Positions 1 to 7,699 are shown, numbered from the stretch's first letter. The stretch is 12,381 nucleotides of DNA from Dehalococcoidia bacterium (GCA_030689845.1 JAUYHV010000298.1:1-12381), one strand, 5' to 3'. Program-made: numbers and translations. The notes: generated by a model not told the origin, from the sequence alone.

Positions 1-40
1 TAACGACAGGCCCCTTGAGGATATCAAAACCCAATCTCAA
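1..40 (-). CDS. Probable start of a fourth operon gene, partial, function unknown
   Basis: Reading leftward, a TTG codon at 40-38 overlaps the TGA stop of the transglutaminase-like gene (39-37) in a TTGA junction. It opens a frame that stays clear to the window edge and reads MRLGFDILKGPVV with TTG as initiator. A strong AGGAGAGGGG ribosome binding site lies just upstream, inside the 3' end of the previous gene, at a suitable spacing of about 5 nt. The 2-nt overlap is the usual arrangement of a translationally coupled operon gene. Only 13 codons are visible, so no family can be named. The alternative is that this is chance sequence after the operon's last gene, but the good ribosome binding site argues against that. 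Confidence 0.42.
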   Translation of the reverse strand, partial: MRLGFDILKGPVV

Positions 41-2160
41 TATTGCCCCTCTCCTGTACTACTGATGGGGTCCACCTCACACCCTGGACTTCCTATCCTT
101 ACTTTTAATGCCTTGTTTAACAAAGACAGTTTATTTTTGGCTTCGTCAACTTTAGACGAGTCAAAAGGATCGGGATTATAGGCGGCCTGAGTGGTCTGAA
201 CGGTTACCCACTCAATTAACTTTTCGCCATTCAGAATCCGGGTGGTAATCATTTTCACGTATTCAGCCGGAGATTGATGTGCCTGTCGAACAGGCAAACC
301 TTTTTTTCCGAGGATTTTTTCCATCACCCTGTACGTCCTTACCATGGATTTTCTGTTTTCCCCATCCAAATGGCTATATTTTTCACCTCCCCTTTTTACT
401 TCCAGCTTCATCGACCTTTTGTTGAACCACATGATGATGGCCAAACTAAGAATACCAAGAAAAATAGCCCATGCCCATAAAGGCAGGTTAAAGGACTTGA
501 AAGAAAAACCCCTGGCAAAAGGGTTAAACAGGCCCGTAACATTTAGTTTTGTAAATTCGTCCAGGCCGAAATAAACCGGGCTACGCTTCGATGCAAAACC
601 CAGGTTGACATCGGCTCTTGGAGTTGGGTCAAATGCTACCCACCCGTGCCTCCTGAAATTTATCTCCACCCATGCATGTGCGTCCCCTGCCCTGACAACA
701 TGGGCCCCTGTCATCGGATCGATATAACCAGGTAAATACCCGGCTGCTACCCGTGCGGGGAGACCCACATGCCGGGCCATTACCGCCATAGCTGTTGCGA
801 AGTGAGAACAGTATCCTCTTTGCAGTTCAAAAAGAAAATAATCTGCGGCATCCCTTCCCTCAGGCAACCCCCCAACACTCAAGTCGTAAGGATAATTAGC
901 CATCAAAAAGCGTTCCAGCCTGACTGCTCTGTCGTAATCATTGGTAGCACCAGCTACGATGGACTCAGCTAAAGCCGCCGTCCGCTGGCTAATTGCCGGA
1001 AGGACCAGGTTATCAATATCCTCTGACACAACAACATCACGTCTAAGAGATGCCGGCTTCAGGTTAGGGACAGGTGACAATGCCCTGTATAATGAGCCTT
1101 TCTCGAGAAAAACCTCATTTAACTGCGGTAAATATAATTTCCCGGGAGAATATCCCGTAAAAACTGCATTAGGCTGGTCCGAAAGCAAATAGTATGTTTG
1201 CCAGTAAGTGCCCTGCCCTGGGGTTTCTGCCACCGAGTCCGGCAGGACAAATTCCTGCCTGTTTTCATCTATCAAAATTGCGCCTGTGCCCCGGGAAAGC
1301 CAGCCCCTGCCGTCATAAGTATCCATGGTCAATCCCCGCCAGTAGCTGGAGATACGGCTCCTAACATACATCACCGCTTTATCTGAAAATGGCCCCGTGT
1401 AACCAAGAGTAACGCGCTGCCCATCACCTGCAAGGGGAGCATCATCCAGAGACGGAAGGATCCCCGCGGAAATGGAAGCGCCTGGTCTTCCAGGAAGGTT
1501 AAATAACCCCCTCACACCAAGGTCTATCCGGCTGGGTAGCCAGCTCGCCTGTGCTACCTGGCGGGCAGTAAACCTCGGCATTAAGAAAAAAAACACCAGG
1601 GAAACCAGCAAGGCGAACGAAATAAACCCTGATATTAATCTGACAGCCGTAAACCCTGGTATTTTTTCTGATATTACGATTTGTGTCGCTTCCCCGCTTA
1701 ACCGGTCCATGATTACAGATAATAGCGAAAAAAACACAAATGCCAACAGGAAAACAAAAAACCAGAGGTTCAAAGCAAATTCACTGATAAGCACCAGGAG
1801 AAGCCCCCCCAAAACCAGGCTCGCAAGCACATTTCTCCTTTTTCCCAGGTCAAAACTACCCAGGACCGACCCGTAAACCAGGTACCGTGAAAGAAGCAGC
1901 CTGTCTCCGAATCCTTGAACAAGCATGTCCCTACCGAGAAAAATAGTAAGGATAACCATCAACAAAACCATGAGAGCGGTGAACAACCTCGAAAGCCGGT
2001 CCCGCCTTCGCCAGCTAAAAAGGTGACCGCATGCCAACCCCAGCACACCGGTAATGAACAAAACCAGGTCGTTACTTATCCAGGCAACTGCCGCTGCGCA
2101 AAAACTGACCGCCAAAAAGGCAAATAGCCTTGAAAATGCCGAGTATTTTTTATCGCTCAC
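37..2160 (-). CDS. Transglutaminase-like membrane protein (TgpA/DUF3488 type)
   Basis: This 707-residue membrane protein has a large extracytoplasmic cysteine-protease/transglutaminase-fold domain. The N-terminal 195 or so residues are a series of hydrophobic segments (about 10-30, 32-48, 58-76, 111-135, 137-152, 175-195). A soluble region follows, then the transglutaminase-like core at about 395-515. The probable catalytic triad is Cys451 (in GYCSHFA), His495 (in GDAHAW) and Asp511 (in FDPTPR). A single membrane segment at about 559-579 precedes a cytoplasmic C-terminal tail like the DUF4129 tail of this family. Length and layout match complete TgpA-type proteins. The start is a GTG three nucleotides after the stop of the DUF58 gene, with only a weak AGGA nearby, so translation is probably coupled. 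The MoxR-DUF58-transglutaminase order is a recurrent operon. A role in cell-envelope protein or peptidoglycan processing is inferred; the substrate is unknown. Confidence 0.9.
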   Translation of the reverse strand: MSDKKYSAFSRLFAFLAVSFCAAAVAWISNDLVLFITGVLGLACGHLFSWRRRDRLSRLFTALMVLLMVILTIFLGRDMLVQGFGDRLLLSRYLVYGSVLGSFDLGKRRNVLASLVLGGLLLVLISEFALNLWFFVFLLAFVFFSLLSVIMDRLSGEATQIVISEKIPGFTAVRLISGFISFALLVSLVFFFLMPRFTARQVAQASWLPSRIDLGVRGLFNLPGRPGASISAGILPSLDDAPLAGDGQRVTLGYTGPFSDKAVMYVRSRISSYWRGLTMDTYDGRGWLSRGTGAILIDENRQEFVLPDSVAETPGQGTYWQTYYLLSDQPNAVFTGYSPGKLYLPQLNEVFLEKGSLYRALSPVPNLKPASLRRDVVVSEDIDNLVLPAISQRTAALAESIVAGATNDYDRAVRLERFLMANYPYDLSVGGLPEGRDAADYFLFELQRGYCSHFATAMAVMARHVGLPARVAAGYLPGYIDPMTGAHVVRAGDAHAWVEINFRRHGWVAFDPTPRADVNLGFASKRSPVYFGLDEFTKLNVTGLFNPFARGFSFKSFNLPLWAWAIFLGILSLAIIMWFNKRSMKLEVKRGGEKYSHLDGENRKSMVRTYRVMEKILGKKGLPVRQAHQSPAEYVKMITTRILNGEKLIEWVTVQTTQAAYNPDPFDSSKVDEAKNKLSLLNKALKVRIGSPGCEVDPISSTGEGQY

Positions 2161-2163
2161 GTC

Positions 2164-3387
2164 CTAATTAATTGCCACCGGAAGCTTCTCATTGATTAAA
2201 AGCATATAACCAAGTTGGTTGACTGCATCCTCCAAACCCCCTTTTGAGCACTTTATTAAAGGAATACCACTATTAGTTAATCGGGTGATATTCTCGCCCA
2301 GCGCTTCATTCTCCACAAAACCTTCCAGCACAACAACGGCTGCTAATTTTCCCTGGCGGTTTAAAGAGATTAATGAAGATATGAGTTCAGAATCGGCAGC
2401 GGCTATGACAACTACAAGGAATCCATCGAATTCATATTCGGAAATAACGTCACCCAAGCCGGTTTTCCCTTCCATCTGAATTGCCGCCAGATAGTCCATG
2501 GCTTCATTCCATCCGGTAAATAAAACGGGACATTCTCCTGCAATGATACCCACTGTTCCTCCTGAACCTATTTGAAGCCTTGCCAGGCTCGCAGCTATCC
2601 TTATCCCGTACTCTAATGTTGTTTCCCTACCGGAACCGAAACTCCTCCCAGCCTCAAATAATACCGTCAACGAAGCTTTTCCGGCCCGCTCAAATTCCCG
2701 TATCATGAAACGCCCCAGCCTCGCGGTATTGCGCCAGTGAATGTACTTTAAGGGGTCCCCATACCTGTATTCCCTGGAACCATAGATTTCCCCCGCCGCG
2801 GTAGCCCTGGCCGCTTGTCCAAACTCCCCCCAGGCAATGTTGGTTATAGAAACTTCTTCCAGGTTGAAATATCCTGGATAAACGGTAATATTCCAGGGTA
2901 AATGAAATTCCTTTTTTCGTTGCCAGAGTCCAAGAAACCCCCAGGAAACGAGCGTTACATTCGATGATGAATAAACTCCCCTGAGATAACAATTTGCGCT
3001 GTAATTAAAATAAACGGTTGATCCGGATTTCAGTTTGATAACAAAAAAATCCCTGTAGCGGTTTTCTTTTGTGTCAAAAGGACACTCATCCCGTATTTTG
3101 ATGAAATATTTTCCCAGCCGACCCGCATTTTTCACACTGAACTGGACCTCGATATTATCATCCTCGACCGGTCCTAAAAATTCTCTTCCACGGACTGTTG
3201 AATTAATTGCCATTACGCGGCGTTCGATGCTCAAAGACCTGAGGCTGTACCATGGCAGGATGGCGGAAAGTAAAAGCAGGCTCCAGATTATTGCATCAAG
3301 TAAGTACAGCCAGCCTATTTGTGTTTGAGACGAGAGTAAATAAACAAGTACTCCCGCGATTATGAACCCAAGACCAAATCGGGTCAT
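2164..3387 (-). CDS. DUF58 domain-containing protein
   Basis: This 407-residue protein has two N-terminal hydrophobic segments (about 5-20 and 25-46), a beta-rich middle region, and the hallmark DUF58 motif at about 211-226 (DPLKYIHWRNTARLGR), followed by IREFE. The C-terminal half resembles the von Willebrand A-like region predicted for DUF58 proteins, but I see no clear MIDAS (DxSxS) motif: the corresponding strand reads LTVLFEAGRSFGSG. It lies 20 nt after the MoxR gene and 3 nt before the transglutaminase-like gene. DUF58 proteins are thought to be partners or substrates of MoxR ATPases; that is family knowledge, not shown here. The ATG at 3387 directly follows an in-frame TAG. AAAGGAAA about 15 nt upstream is the likely but rather distant ribosome binding site. 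Confidence 0.9.
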   Translation of the reverse strand: MTRFGLGFIIAGVLVYLLSSQTQIGWLYLLDAIIWSLLLLSAILPWYSLRSLSIERRVMAINSTVRGREFLGPVEDDNIEVQFSVKNAGRLGKYFIKIRDECPFDTKENRYRDFFVIKLKSGSTVYFNYSANCYLRGVYSSSNVTLVSWGFLGLWQRKKEFHLPWNITVYPGYFNLEEVSITNIAWGEFGQAARATAAGEIYGSREYRYGDPLKYIHWRNTARLGRFMIREFERAGKASLTVLFEAGRSFGSGRETTLEYGIRIAASLARLQIGSGGTVGIIAGECPVLFTGWNEAMDYLAAIQMEGKTGLGDVISEYEFDGFLVVVIAAADSELISSLISLNRQGKLAAVVVLEGFVENEALGENITRLTNSGIPLIKCSKGGLEDAVNQLGYMLLINEKLPVAIN

Positions 3388-3407
3388 CTATGGTTTCGCT
3401 TTCCTTT

Positions 3408-4331
3408 TTATAGCGGCACCGGAACCAGGTGAAGAATATTTTCTATAACATTTACCGGCGAACCGGCTTGTGATGAACGGGTAACGATACGGTGTTTGAG
3501 TACGAGAAAAGCTACGGCCTTGACGTCGTCCGGTGTAACAAAGTCTCTCCCCTCCATGGCTGCTCTTGCCTGGGCTGCCCGTTGCAAGAAAACTGTTCCC
3601 CTCGGGCTTACCCCGATAATTATTTCAGCGTTTGCCCTGGATTCCGCCGCGATATTGGCTATATATTCCTTGACCGGACGAGAAACTTTTACAAAATTTA
3701 TTTGTTCCTGCATATCCTTAATATCATCGGTACTTAAAACAGGAGTTAATTCTGTTTGCCCGTGCTCTCCCCGGTTCAAAATTTCAACTTCCTCATCGCG
3801 TCCGGGGTAGCCTATTCCTATTGATAAAAGAAATCTATCCAGTTGGCTTTGCGGCAAGGGAAAAGTTCCATGAGGTTCGGCAAGATTTCTTGTTGCGATG
3901 ACAAAAAAAGGCCTCGGTAAGGGGTATGTCTTACCATCAAACGTTACAAATCCCTCACCCATAGATTCAAGAAGTGCCGATTGGGTGCGGGGACTGGCAC
4001 GATTTATCTCATCAGCGAGGACGATATTGGCGAATATTGGTCCGGGAACAAATGCGAACTCCCCGCTCGCCGGATTATATATTGATGAACCGGTAATATC
4101 CGTGGGCAGTAAATCCGGTGTAAATTGTATTCTTTTAAAATCGCTCTTGATGGTTTGGGCCAGGGCTTTGGCAAGAAGTGTCTTCCCAACACCCGGGTAA
4201 TCATCCAGCAGAACATGACCATGGCAAAGGATTCCCAGTAAACTCATCCTGATGACTTCTTCTTTAGCCACCACCACTTTACGGATGTTCCCAACCGCCA
4301 TTTGAACCTTTTGAGTAAATTCCGGGTTCAT
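3408..4331 (-). CDS. MoxR-family AAA+ ATPase
   Basis: This 307-residue AAA+ ATPase has the usual MoxR length and motifs. The Walker A is DYPGVGKT at residues 44-51, with Asp at the first position as in many MoxR proteins. Walker B is IVLADEINRA with D107 and E108. The sensor 1 region is ATRNLAEPHGTFPLP (N149), followed by QLDRF (D165, R166). Sensor 2 is VSPRG with R244. The lid domain continues to the C-terminus (TPDDVKAVAFLVLKHRI). It heads the leftward operon with DUF58 and transglutaminase-like genes, which points to a chaperone-like role in activating or assembling that partner system. The ATG at 4331 has AAGGCGA at 4336-4342, about 7 nt upstream counted from AAGG, as ribosome binding site. 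A promoter with a perfect TATAAT lies about 70 nt upstream. Confidence 0.95.
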   Translation of the reverse strand: MNPEFTQKVQMAVGNIRKVVVAKEEVIRMSLLGILCHGHVLLDDYPGVGKTLLAKALAQTIKSDFKRIQFTPDLLPTDITGSSIYNPASGEFAFVPGPIFANIVLADEINRASPRTQSALLESMGEGFVTFDGKTYPLPRPFFVIATRNLAEPHGTFPLPQSQLDRFLLSIGIGYPGRDEEVEILNRGEHGQTELTPVLSTDDIKDMQEQINFVKVSRPVKEYIANIAAESRANAEIIIGVSPRGTVFLQRAAQARAAMEGRDFVTPDDVKAVAFLVLKHRIVTRSSQAGSPVNVIENILHLVPVPL

Positions 4332-4399
4332 TAAATCGCCTTATGGTGTTTTTTTGGAGAACTTCTCATGGTTGTCATTCTTTAAAAATATCATCGTTA

Positions 4400-4429
4400 A
4401 TTATACTTGGGCGTTGTGGACAAATCCAA
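4400..4429 (-). promoter_or_regulatory. Probable sigma-A promoter of the moxR operon
   Basis: On the minus strand a perfect TATAAT (-10, plus positions 4400-4405) lies 18 nt downstream of TTGGAT (-35, 4424-4429; matches TTG only). Transcription would begin near 4393, giving a leader of about 60 nt before the moxR ATG. The dyad TTGTCCACAA lies in the -35/-10 spacer, where a bound protein would block initiation. The -35 element is weak, so activity is inferred. Confidence 0.55.
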
Positions 4430-4462
4430 TGTAAACATATTTCTTGAAGGTAATTTTCATTT

Positions 4463-4491
4463 TTGACAGAATTTTCCGCTGCTGGTATACT
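4463..4491 (+). promoter_or_regulatory. Strong sigma-A promoter of the ubiD cluster
   Basis: A perfect -35 TTGACA (4463-4468) and a one-mismatch -10 TATACT (4486-4491) are separated by exactly 17 nt, the optimal vegetative spacing. The expected start is near 4498. The leader before the ubiD GTG would then be about 185 nt, long enough for post-transcriptional control. This is the best promoter match I found in the window, which suggests substantial expression unless a repressor or attenuator intervenes. Confidence 0.75.
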
Positions 4492-4670
4492 CACTCAGTA
4501 TTCAGATGAAAGACAGGAATGGATTGCCTGCGTAGAATATGTCTCACTTTTTCATTACCATTTCTGGTTGAAGAAAGTATAAAGCACTACGGACGTTTGG
4601 CGAACCTTTTTTCATCTCTTGTTAAATTGTTCCCGTTGCGGGACACACCGAATAATAAAATATTTTCGTT

Positions 4671-4675
4671 AGGAG
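4671..4675 (+). promoter_or_regulatory. Ribosome binding site deciding the GTG start of ubiD
   Basis: AGGAG ends 7 nt before the GTG at 4683, which supports this codon as the start. The encoded N-terminus (AYYKDLREYVDVL) is typical of UbiD proteins, which begin with a short helix of the form DLREFI. Confidence 0.75.
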
Positions 4676-4682
4676 CGGCAAA

Positions 4683-6266
4683 GTGGCATACTACAAAGAT
4701 CTAAGAGAATATGTTGACGTTTTGAAAGCCCGGGGTAAGCTTTTCCACATAAAGAGAGAAATAAACAAAGATACCGAACTGATGCCTCTGGTTAGGTGGC
4801 AATTCAGGGGACTCCAGGAAAAGGATCGCGGGGCTTTTCTCTTTGATAACATTGTCGATGCAAAAGGCAATAAATTCAATGTCCCCTTGCTTGTCTGTTG
4901 TTACGCTCCATCAACTGAAGTCTACGCTATTGGGATGATGTGTGAGCCCAAGGATATACTGGATAAATGGACACAGGCCCAGCTTCATCCCATTGCTCCG
5001 GTTATGGTCAATCAGGCCCCGGTCCAGGAGATAGTTCATCAAGGAGACAGCCTCCTTGAACATGGCGGTTTAATGGAGTTTCCGATTCCCCTGTCCACTC
5101 CCGGGTTCGATAACGCCCCGTACATTACAGCAGGCTCCTGGGTAACAAAAGACCCGGAAACCGGTGAGCGCAATGTTGGCGTTTACAGGGGAATGCTTCG
5201 AAGTTCCACCAGGACAGGAATCAATTGTTATGCCCCACAGCACCTTCGCATTCACTGGGAAAAATGCAAAAGCAAGGGTATACCTTTACAGGCTGCCATA
5301 ATTCTTGGGTCTCCTCCCAATATCGGTTATGTAGGGTGCACAAAAATACCCTTCGGCACCGATGAGTATTCGATAGCAGGAGGTATTTCAGGAGAACCTG
5401 TTGAACTCGTAAAATGTAAGACTGTCGACCTTGAGGTTCCCGCAAATGCGGAAGTAATAATCGAAGGCACACTACCCACGGATCTCATGGAATTCGAGGG
5501 TCCTTTTGGAGAGCATCCTGGTTACCTTGGCTCCCGCAACGTTGACCCATATTTCAATATCACCTGTATCACACACCGCAAAAACCCCATAGATACAGCC
5601 TGGATGGACCAGTTCCCCCCGAGCGAGGACACCAAAATCAGAAACATAGCTTATTGCGCCGTATTCTATAAATTTCTCAAGTACGACTGCAACATCCCGG
5701 GAGTTCTCGACGTGGCTCTCCACGAAGAAAGCGGCAGTAACCAGTTTTGCGTTATCAAAATGAAAAAGTCCTATCCCGCCGAGTCATGGCAGGCTCTGTT
5801 CGGGATTTCCGCTCTTAATCCTAACTGGGGTAAAATAGTCGTCGTGGTAGATGAAGATATCGATCCCAGGGACATGGATTCCGTTACCTGGGCGCTATGC
5901 TACCGGATGCAGCCCCACAGGGATATCAGGATAGTCCCCGGCAAGAGTGCTCCCCTCGATCCCTCGGCTGCCTCACCGGAGGTATTACACGGGAATAGGG
6001 AAACTGTACCGACTTCAGCTCTTTTAATTGACGCAACGATGAAATGGCCTTATCCTCCCGTATCTCTGCCCAGGAAAGAATACATGGACAAAGCCAGGCA
6101 GATATGGGAGGCAGAGGGACTCCCTGCGCTTAGCCCAAAAGTGCCGTGGCATGGGTACACCCTCGGACACTGGACCGAGGAAAATATCGAAGAAGCCAAC
6201 CTGGCAGTAAAAGGCGAGTGGGAAAAAACTGGTGAAAAGTTTATTCAACAACGGCAAAAAGCATAG
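4683..6266 (+). CDS. UbiD-family prenyl-FMN-dependent decarboxylase
   Basis: This 527-residue protein belongs to the UbiD family, whose members reversibly decarboxylate aromatic or alpha,beta-unsaturated acids using prenylated FMN. The family-typical start (DLREYVDVLKARGKL) is followed by the N-terminal half, with NVGVYRGM at 164-171, where Arg169 is the candidate cofactor/catalytic arginine. EGTLPTDLMEFEGPFGEHPGY at 261-281 carries the acidic pair E272 and E277, equivalent to the catalytic glutamates of ferulate decarboxylase. All three catalytic positions therefore appear intact. It is somewhat longer than many UbiD proteins (450-500). No signal peptide or membrane segment is seen, so it is cytosolic. 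No ubiX (prenyl-FMN synthase) gene lies in the window, so cofactor must come from elsewhere. The substrate is unknown; neighbours with acetone/acetophenone carboxylase-like features suggest aromatic or ketone catabolism. It should not be named ubiD of ubiquinone synthesis without further evidence. Confidence 0.92.
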   Translation: MAYYKDLREYVDVLKARGKLFHIKREINKDTELMPLVRWQFRGLQEKDRGAFLFDNIVDAKGNKFNVPLLVCCYAPSTEVYAIGMMCEPKDILDKWTQAQLHPIAPVMVNQAPVQEIVHQGDSLLEHGGLMEFPIPLSTPGFDNAPYITAGSWVTKDPETGERNVGVYRGMLRSSTRTGINCYAPQHLRIHWEKCKSKGIPLQAAIILGSPPNIGYVGCTKIPFGTDEYSIAGGISGEPVELVKCKTVDLEVPANAEVIIEGTLPTDLMEFEGPFGEHPGYLGSRNVDPYFNITCITHRKNPIDTAWMDQFPPSEDTKIRNIAYCAVFYKFLKYDCNIPGVLDVALHEESGSNQFCVIKMKKSYPAESWQALFGISALNPNWGKIVVVVDEDIDPRDMDSVTWALCYRMQPHRDIRIVPGKSAPLDPSAASPEVLHGNRETVPTSALLIDATMKWPYPPVSLPRKEYMDKARQIWEAEGLPALSPKVPWHGYTLGHWTEENIEEANLAVKGEWEKTGEKFIQQRQKA

Positions 6267-6472
6267 TACTGGGTCAGGTTTAAACAGAATTCAGTATAAT
6301 GAATCTGAATATTCATGACTATCCCAATAGAATCTGAAATATTAAATGATTAAGGAGAGGAAAAAATAGTAAAGTTAGTCAACAGAAAAGAATAAAACCG
6401 TTTCACTCACGCTTCTTTACCTCATGTTAAAATCCCGTTTCAATTGCCCATAAATGATAAGAAAGGAAATTG
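6267..6472 (+). promoter_or_regulatory. Intergenic region with repeats, promoter-like elements and an orphan ribosome binding site
   Basis: This gap of about 200 nt is AT-rich and structured. TATAAT at 6295-6300 is flanked by the inverted repeat ATTCAG (6289-6294) / CTGAAT (6305-6310); its -35 region is poor, so it may need an activator. GAATCTGAATATT at 6301-6313 recurs as GAATCTGAAATATT at 6330-6343, 29 nt later. A strong Shine-Dalgarno-like AAGGAGAGG at 6352-6360 is not followed by ATG, GTG or TTG. An extended -10 (TGTTAAAAT, 6425-6433) could give a second start close to the binding-protein gene. No terminator for ubiD is evident, so read-through is possible. Confidence 0.5.
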
Positions 6473-7633
6473 ATGGTCCAGATGAAAAGATTGATAACAA
6501 GCTTGATTTTAATCGGGTTGGTCCTCACCGGCTGCTCAAAAAGCACTGTAGCACCGCCACCTCCGGTTACCGCCCCCACCGCTCCACAAATAACACAGAA
6601 ACCAGCCTGGGAAACCCAGTGGGAAACAACAGTTGCCGAGGCAAAAAAAGAGGGTAAAGTCGTCGTTTATACCTTATGGAGTTCAGCAGCTCGAGGCGCC
6701 CTGACCACAGGATTCAAGAATAAATACGGAATAGACGTTGAGTTCACACCTTTTAGCAGGGGTTCAGATTTTATAGCCAAAATCCAGGCAGAACAAAGGG
6801 CAGGGCTTTACCTGGCAGACGTTTTTGGCGCCGGAGCCACGACACTTATTTCCACAATGAAACCGGCGGGATTGCTCGGGGATGTAGAACCAATCTTGAT
6901 ATTGCCCGAGGTTAAAGACCCAAAAGTATGGCGTGATAATAAGTTCCCATATCTTGACGAAGGTCGGACTACTATTGGCATTATCGGCATGGTATTACCA
7001 ACCCTGGTTGTTAACAATACCATGATCAAAGACGGGGAAATAACCTCCGTAAAGGACATCTTGAAACCGGAATATAAAGATAAAATCACTTTGAATGACC
7101 CCACTGTTCCCGGGTCAGGTAACGCTATTATAGCAATGATGGCGGACTGGCTGTGGAACGAGCAGGAAGCCATGGACTTCCTGAAAGCGCTGTTAAAAAA
7201 TGGCGCTGTCGTAGAGAGGGATAACCGTACCGGGGTTGAGTGGGTAGCCCGCGGCAAATACCCCATAGGGGTCGGCCCCCATACTGAAAGCCTTGCTCAA
7301 TTTATCAGCATGGGGTCTCCCTTAAGCATTCCAAATATAAAAGAACCCCCCAACGGTACCGCGTCCTCCGGCGGGCTTGCAATTCCAACCAAGTTTGCCA
7401 ATCCCAACGCGGCCAAGGTTTTCATGAACTGGATGCTCTCTAAAGAAGGCCAATCTATCTTTGCCACTACCTATTTAAATCCCAGCCGCCGTATTGATGC
7501 CTCTACTGAAGGAATAGATCCCATATTTATCCCAAAACCCGGGCAAAAGATATTCTGGGATGAAGAAAGGACCATCAAGGGCAAGGGCAGGATTATGGCC
7601 GCAACTAAGGCTATTATTGAGGCGGCACAGTAA
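6473..7633 (+). CDS. ABC-type extracellular solute-binding lipoprotein, type 2 fold
   Basis: This is a secreted, lipid-anchored substrate-binding protein. The N-terminus has a short positive region (MKR), a hydrophobic core and the lipobox LTGC, with Cys21 as the probable lipidated residue. A Pro/Thr/Ala-rich linker (about 25-45) follows. The mature part resembles type 2 binding proteins of the Fe(3+)/FutA/AfuA and polyamine class: KEGKVVVYTLWSS near the N-terminus, a GIDVEFTPFSRG strand, ADVFGAG, an ITLNDPTVPGSG segment, and a C-terminal AAKVFMNWMLSKEGQ helix. AAAGGA at 6462-6467 sits 5 nt before ATG 6473, which I prefer over TTG 6470 or ATG 6482. No permease or ATPase gene follows, which is unusual; partners may lie beyond the window, or it may serve another system. 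The ligand is unknown: metal, organic acid or small anion are all possible for this class. Confidence 0.88.
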   Translation: MVQMKRLITSLILIGLVLTGCSKSTVAPPPPVTAPTAPQITQKPAWETQWETTVAEAKKEGKVVVYTLWSSAARGALTTGFKNKYGIDVEFTPFSRGSDFIAKIQAEQRAGLYLADVFGAGATTLISTMKPAGLLGDVEPILILPEVKDPKVWRDNKFPYLDEGRTTIGIIGMVLPTLVVNNTMIKDGEITSVKDILKPEYKDKITLNDPTVPGSGNAIIAMMADWLWNEQEAMDFLKALLKNGAVVERDNRTGVEWVARGKYPIGVGPHTESLAQFISMGSPLSIPNIKEPPNGTASSGGLAIPTKFANPNAAKVFMNWMLSKEGQSIFATTYLNPSRRIDASTEGIDPIFIPKPGQKIFWDEERTIKGKGRIMAATKAIIEAAQ

Positions 7634-7642
7634 ATTTATTAA

Positions 7643-7674
7643 TTGTACCGGTCTTCCAAAAAAATACGTATAAA
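7643..7674 (+). promoter_or_regulatory. Weak candidate promoter upstream of hyuA
   Basis: TTGTAC (7643-7648) and TATAAA (7669-7674) resemble sigma-A elements, but the 20-nt spacing is longer than optimal. If used, the transcript would begin near 7681 and carry the large hairpin at 7700-7742 in its leader. This is a tentative call; read-through from the solute-binding gene is equally possible. Confidence 0.22.
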
Positions 7675-7699
7675 TTTAGAGTGGGGAGAACAACACACC

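Larger units (their letters stand above)
4332..4682. other. Divergent intergenic region between moxR and ubiD
   Basis: These 351 nt separate two divergent transcription units and hold no convincing gene. The contents are the leftward TATAAT promoter (4400-4429), a perfect dyad GAGAA-C-TTCTC at 4357-4367 in the moxR leader, a TTGT-GG-ACAA dyad at 4414-4423 within the spacer of the leftward promoter, and the strong rightward promoter at 4463-4491. After that comes a leader of about 185 nt with two small hairpins (TTTCT/AGAAA at 4561-4576 and TCCCG-TTG-CGGGA at 4631-4643) before the ubiD ribosome binding site. I do not recognise a known riboswitch in the leader. Confidence 0.7.

Noticed and set aside
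1472..1876. 134-codon open frame on the plus strand over the transglutaminase-like gene
   Set aside because: It lies opposite the membrane-segment region of a clear gene. The Asn/Thr/Lys-rich translation is typical of antisense to hydrophobic codons.
4519..4704. 61-codon frame in the ubiD leader overlapping the ubiD start
   Set aside because: No ribosome binding site, no recognisable protein features, and it overlaps the ubiD start out of frame. A leader peptide cannot be excluded but is not supported.
6808..7266. 152-codon open frame antisense to the solute-binding gene
   Set aside because: Shadow of a well-supported gene: low-complexity Ser/Pro-rich translation and no ribosome binding site or family motif.
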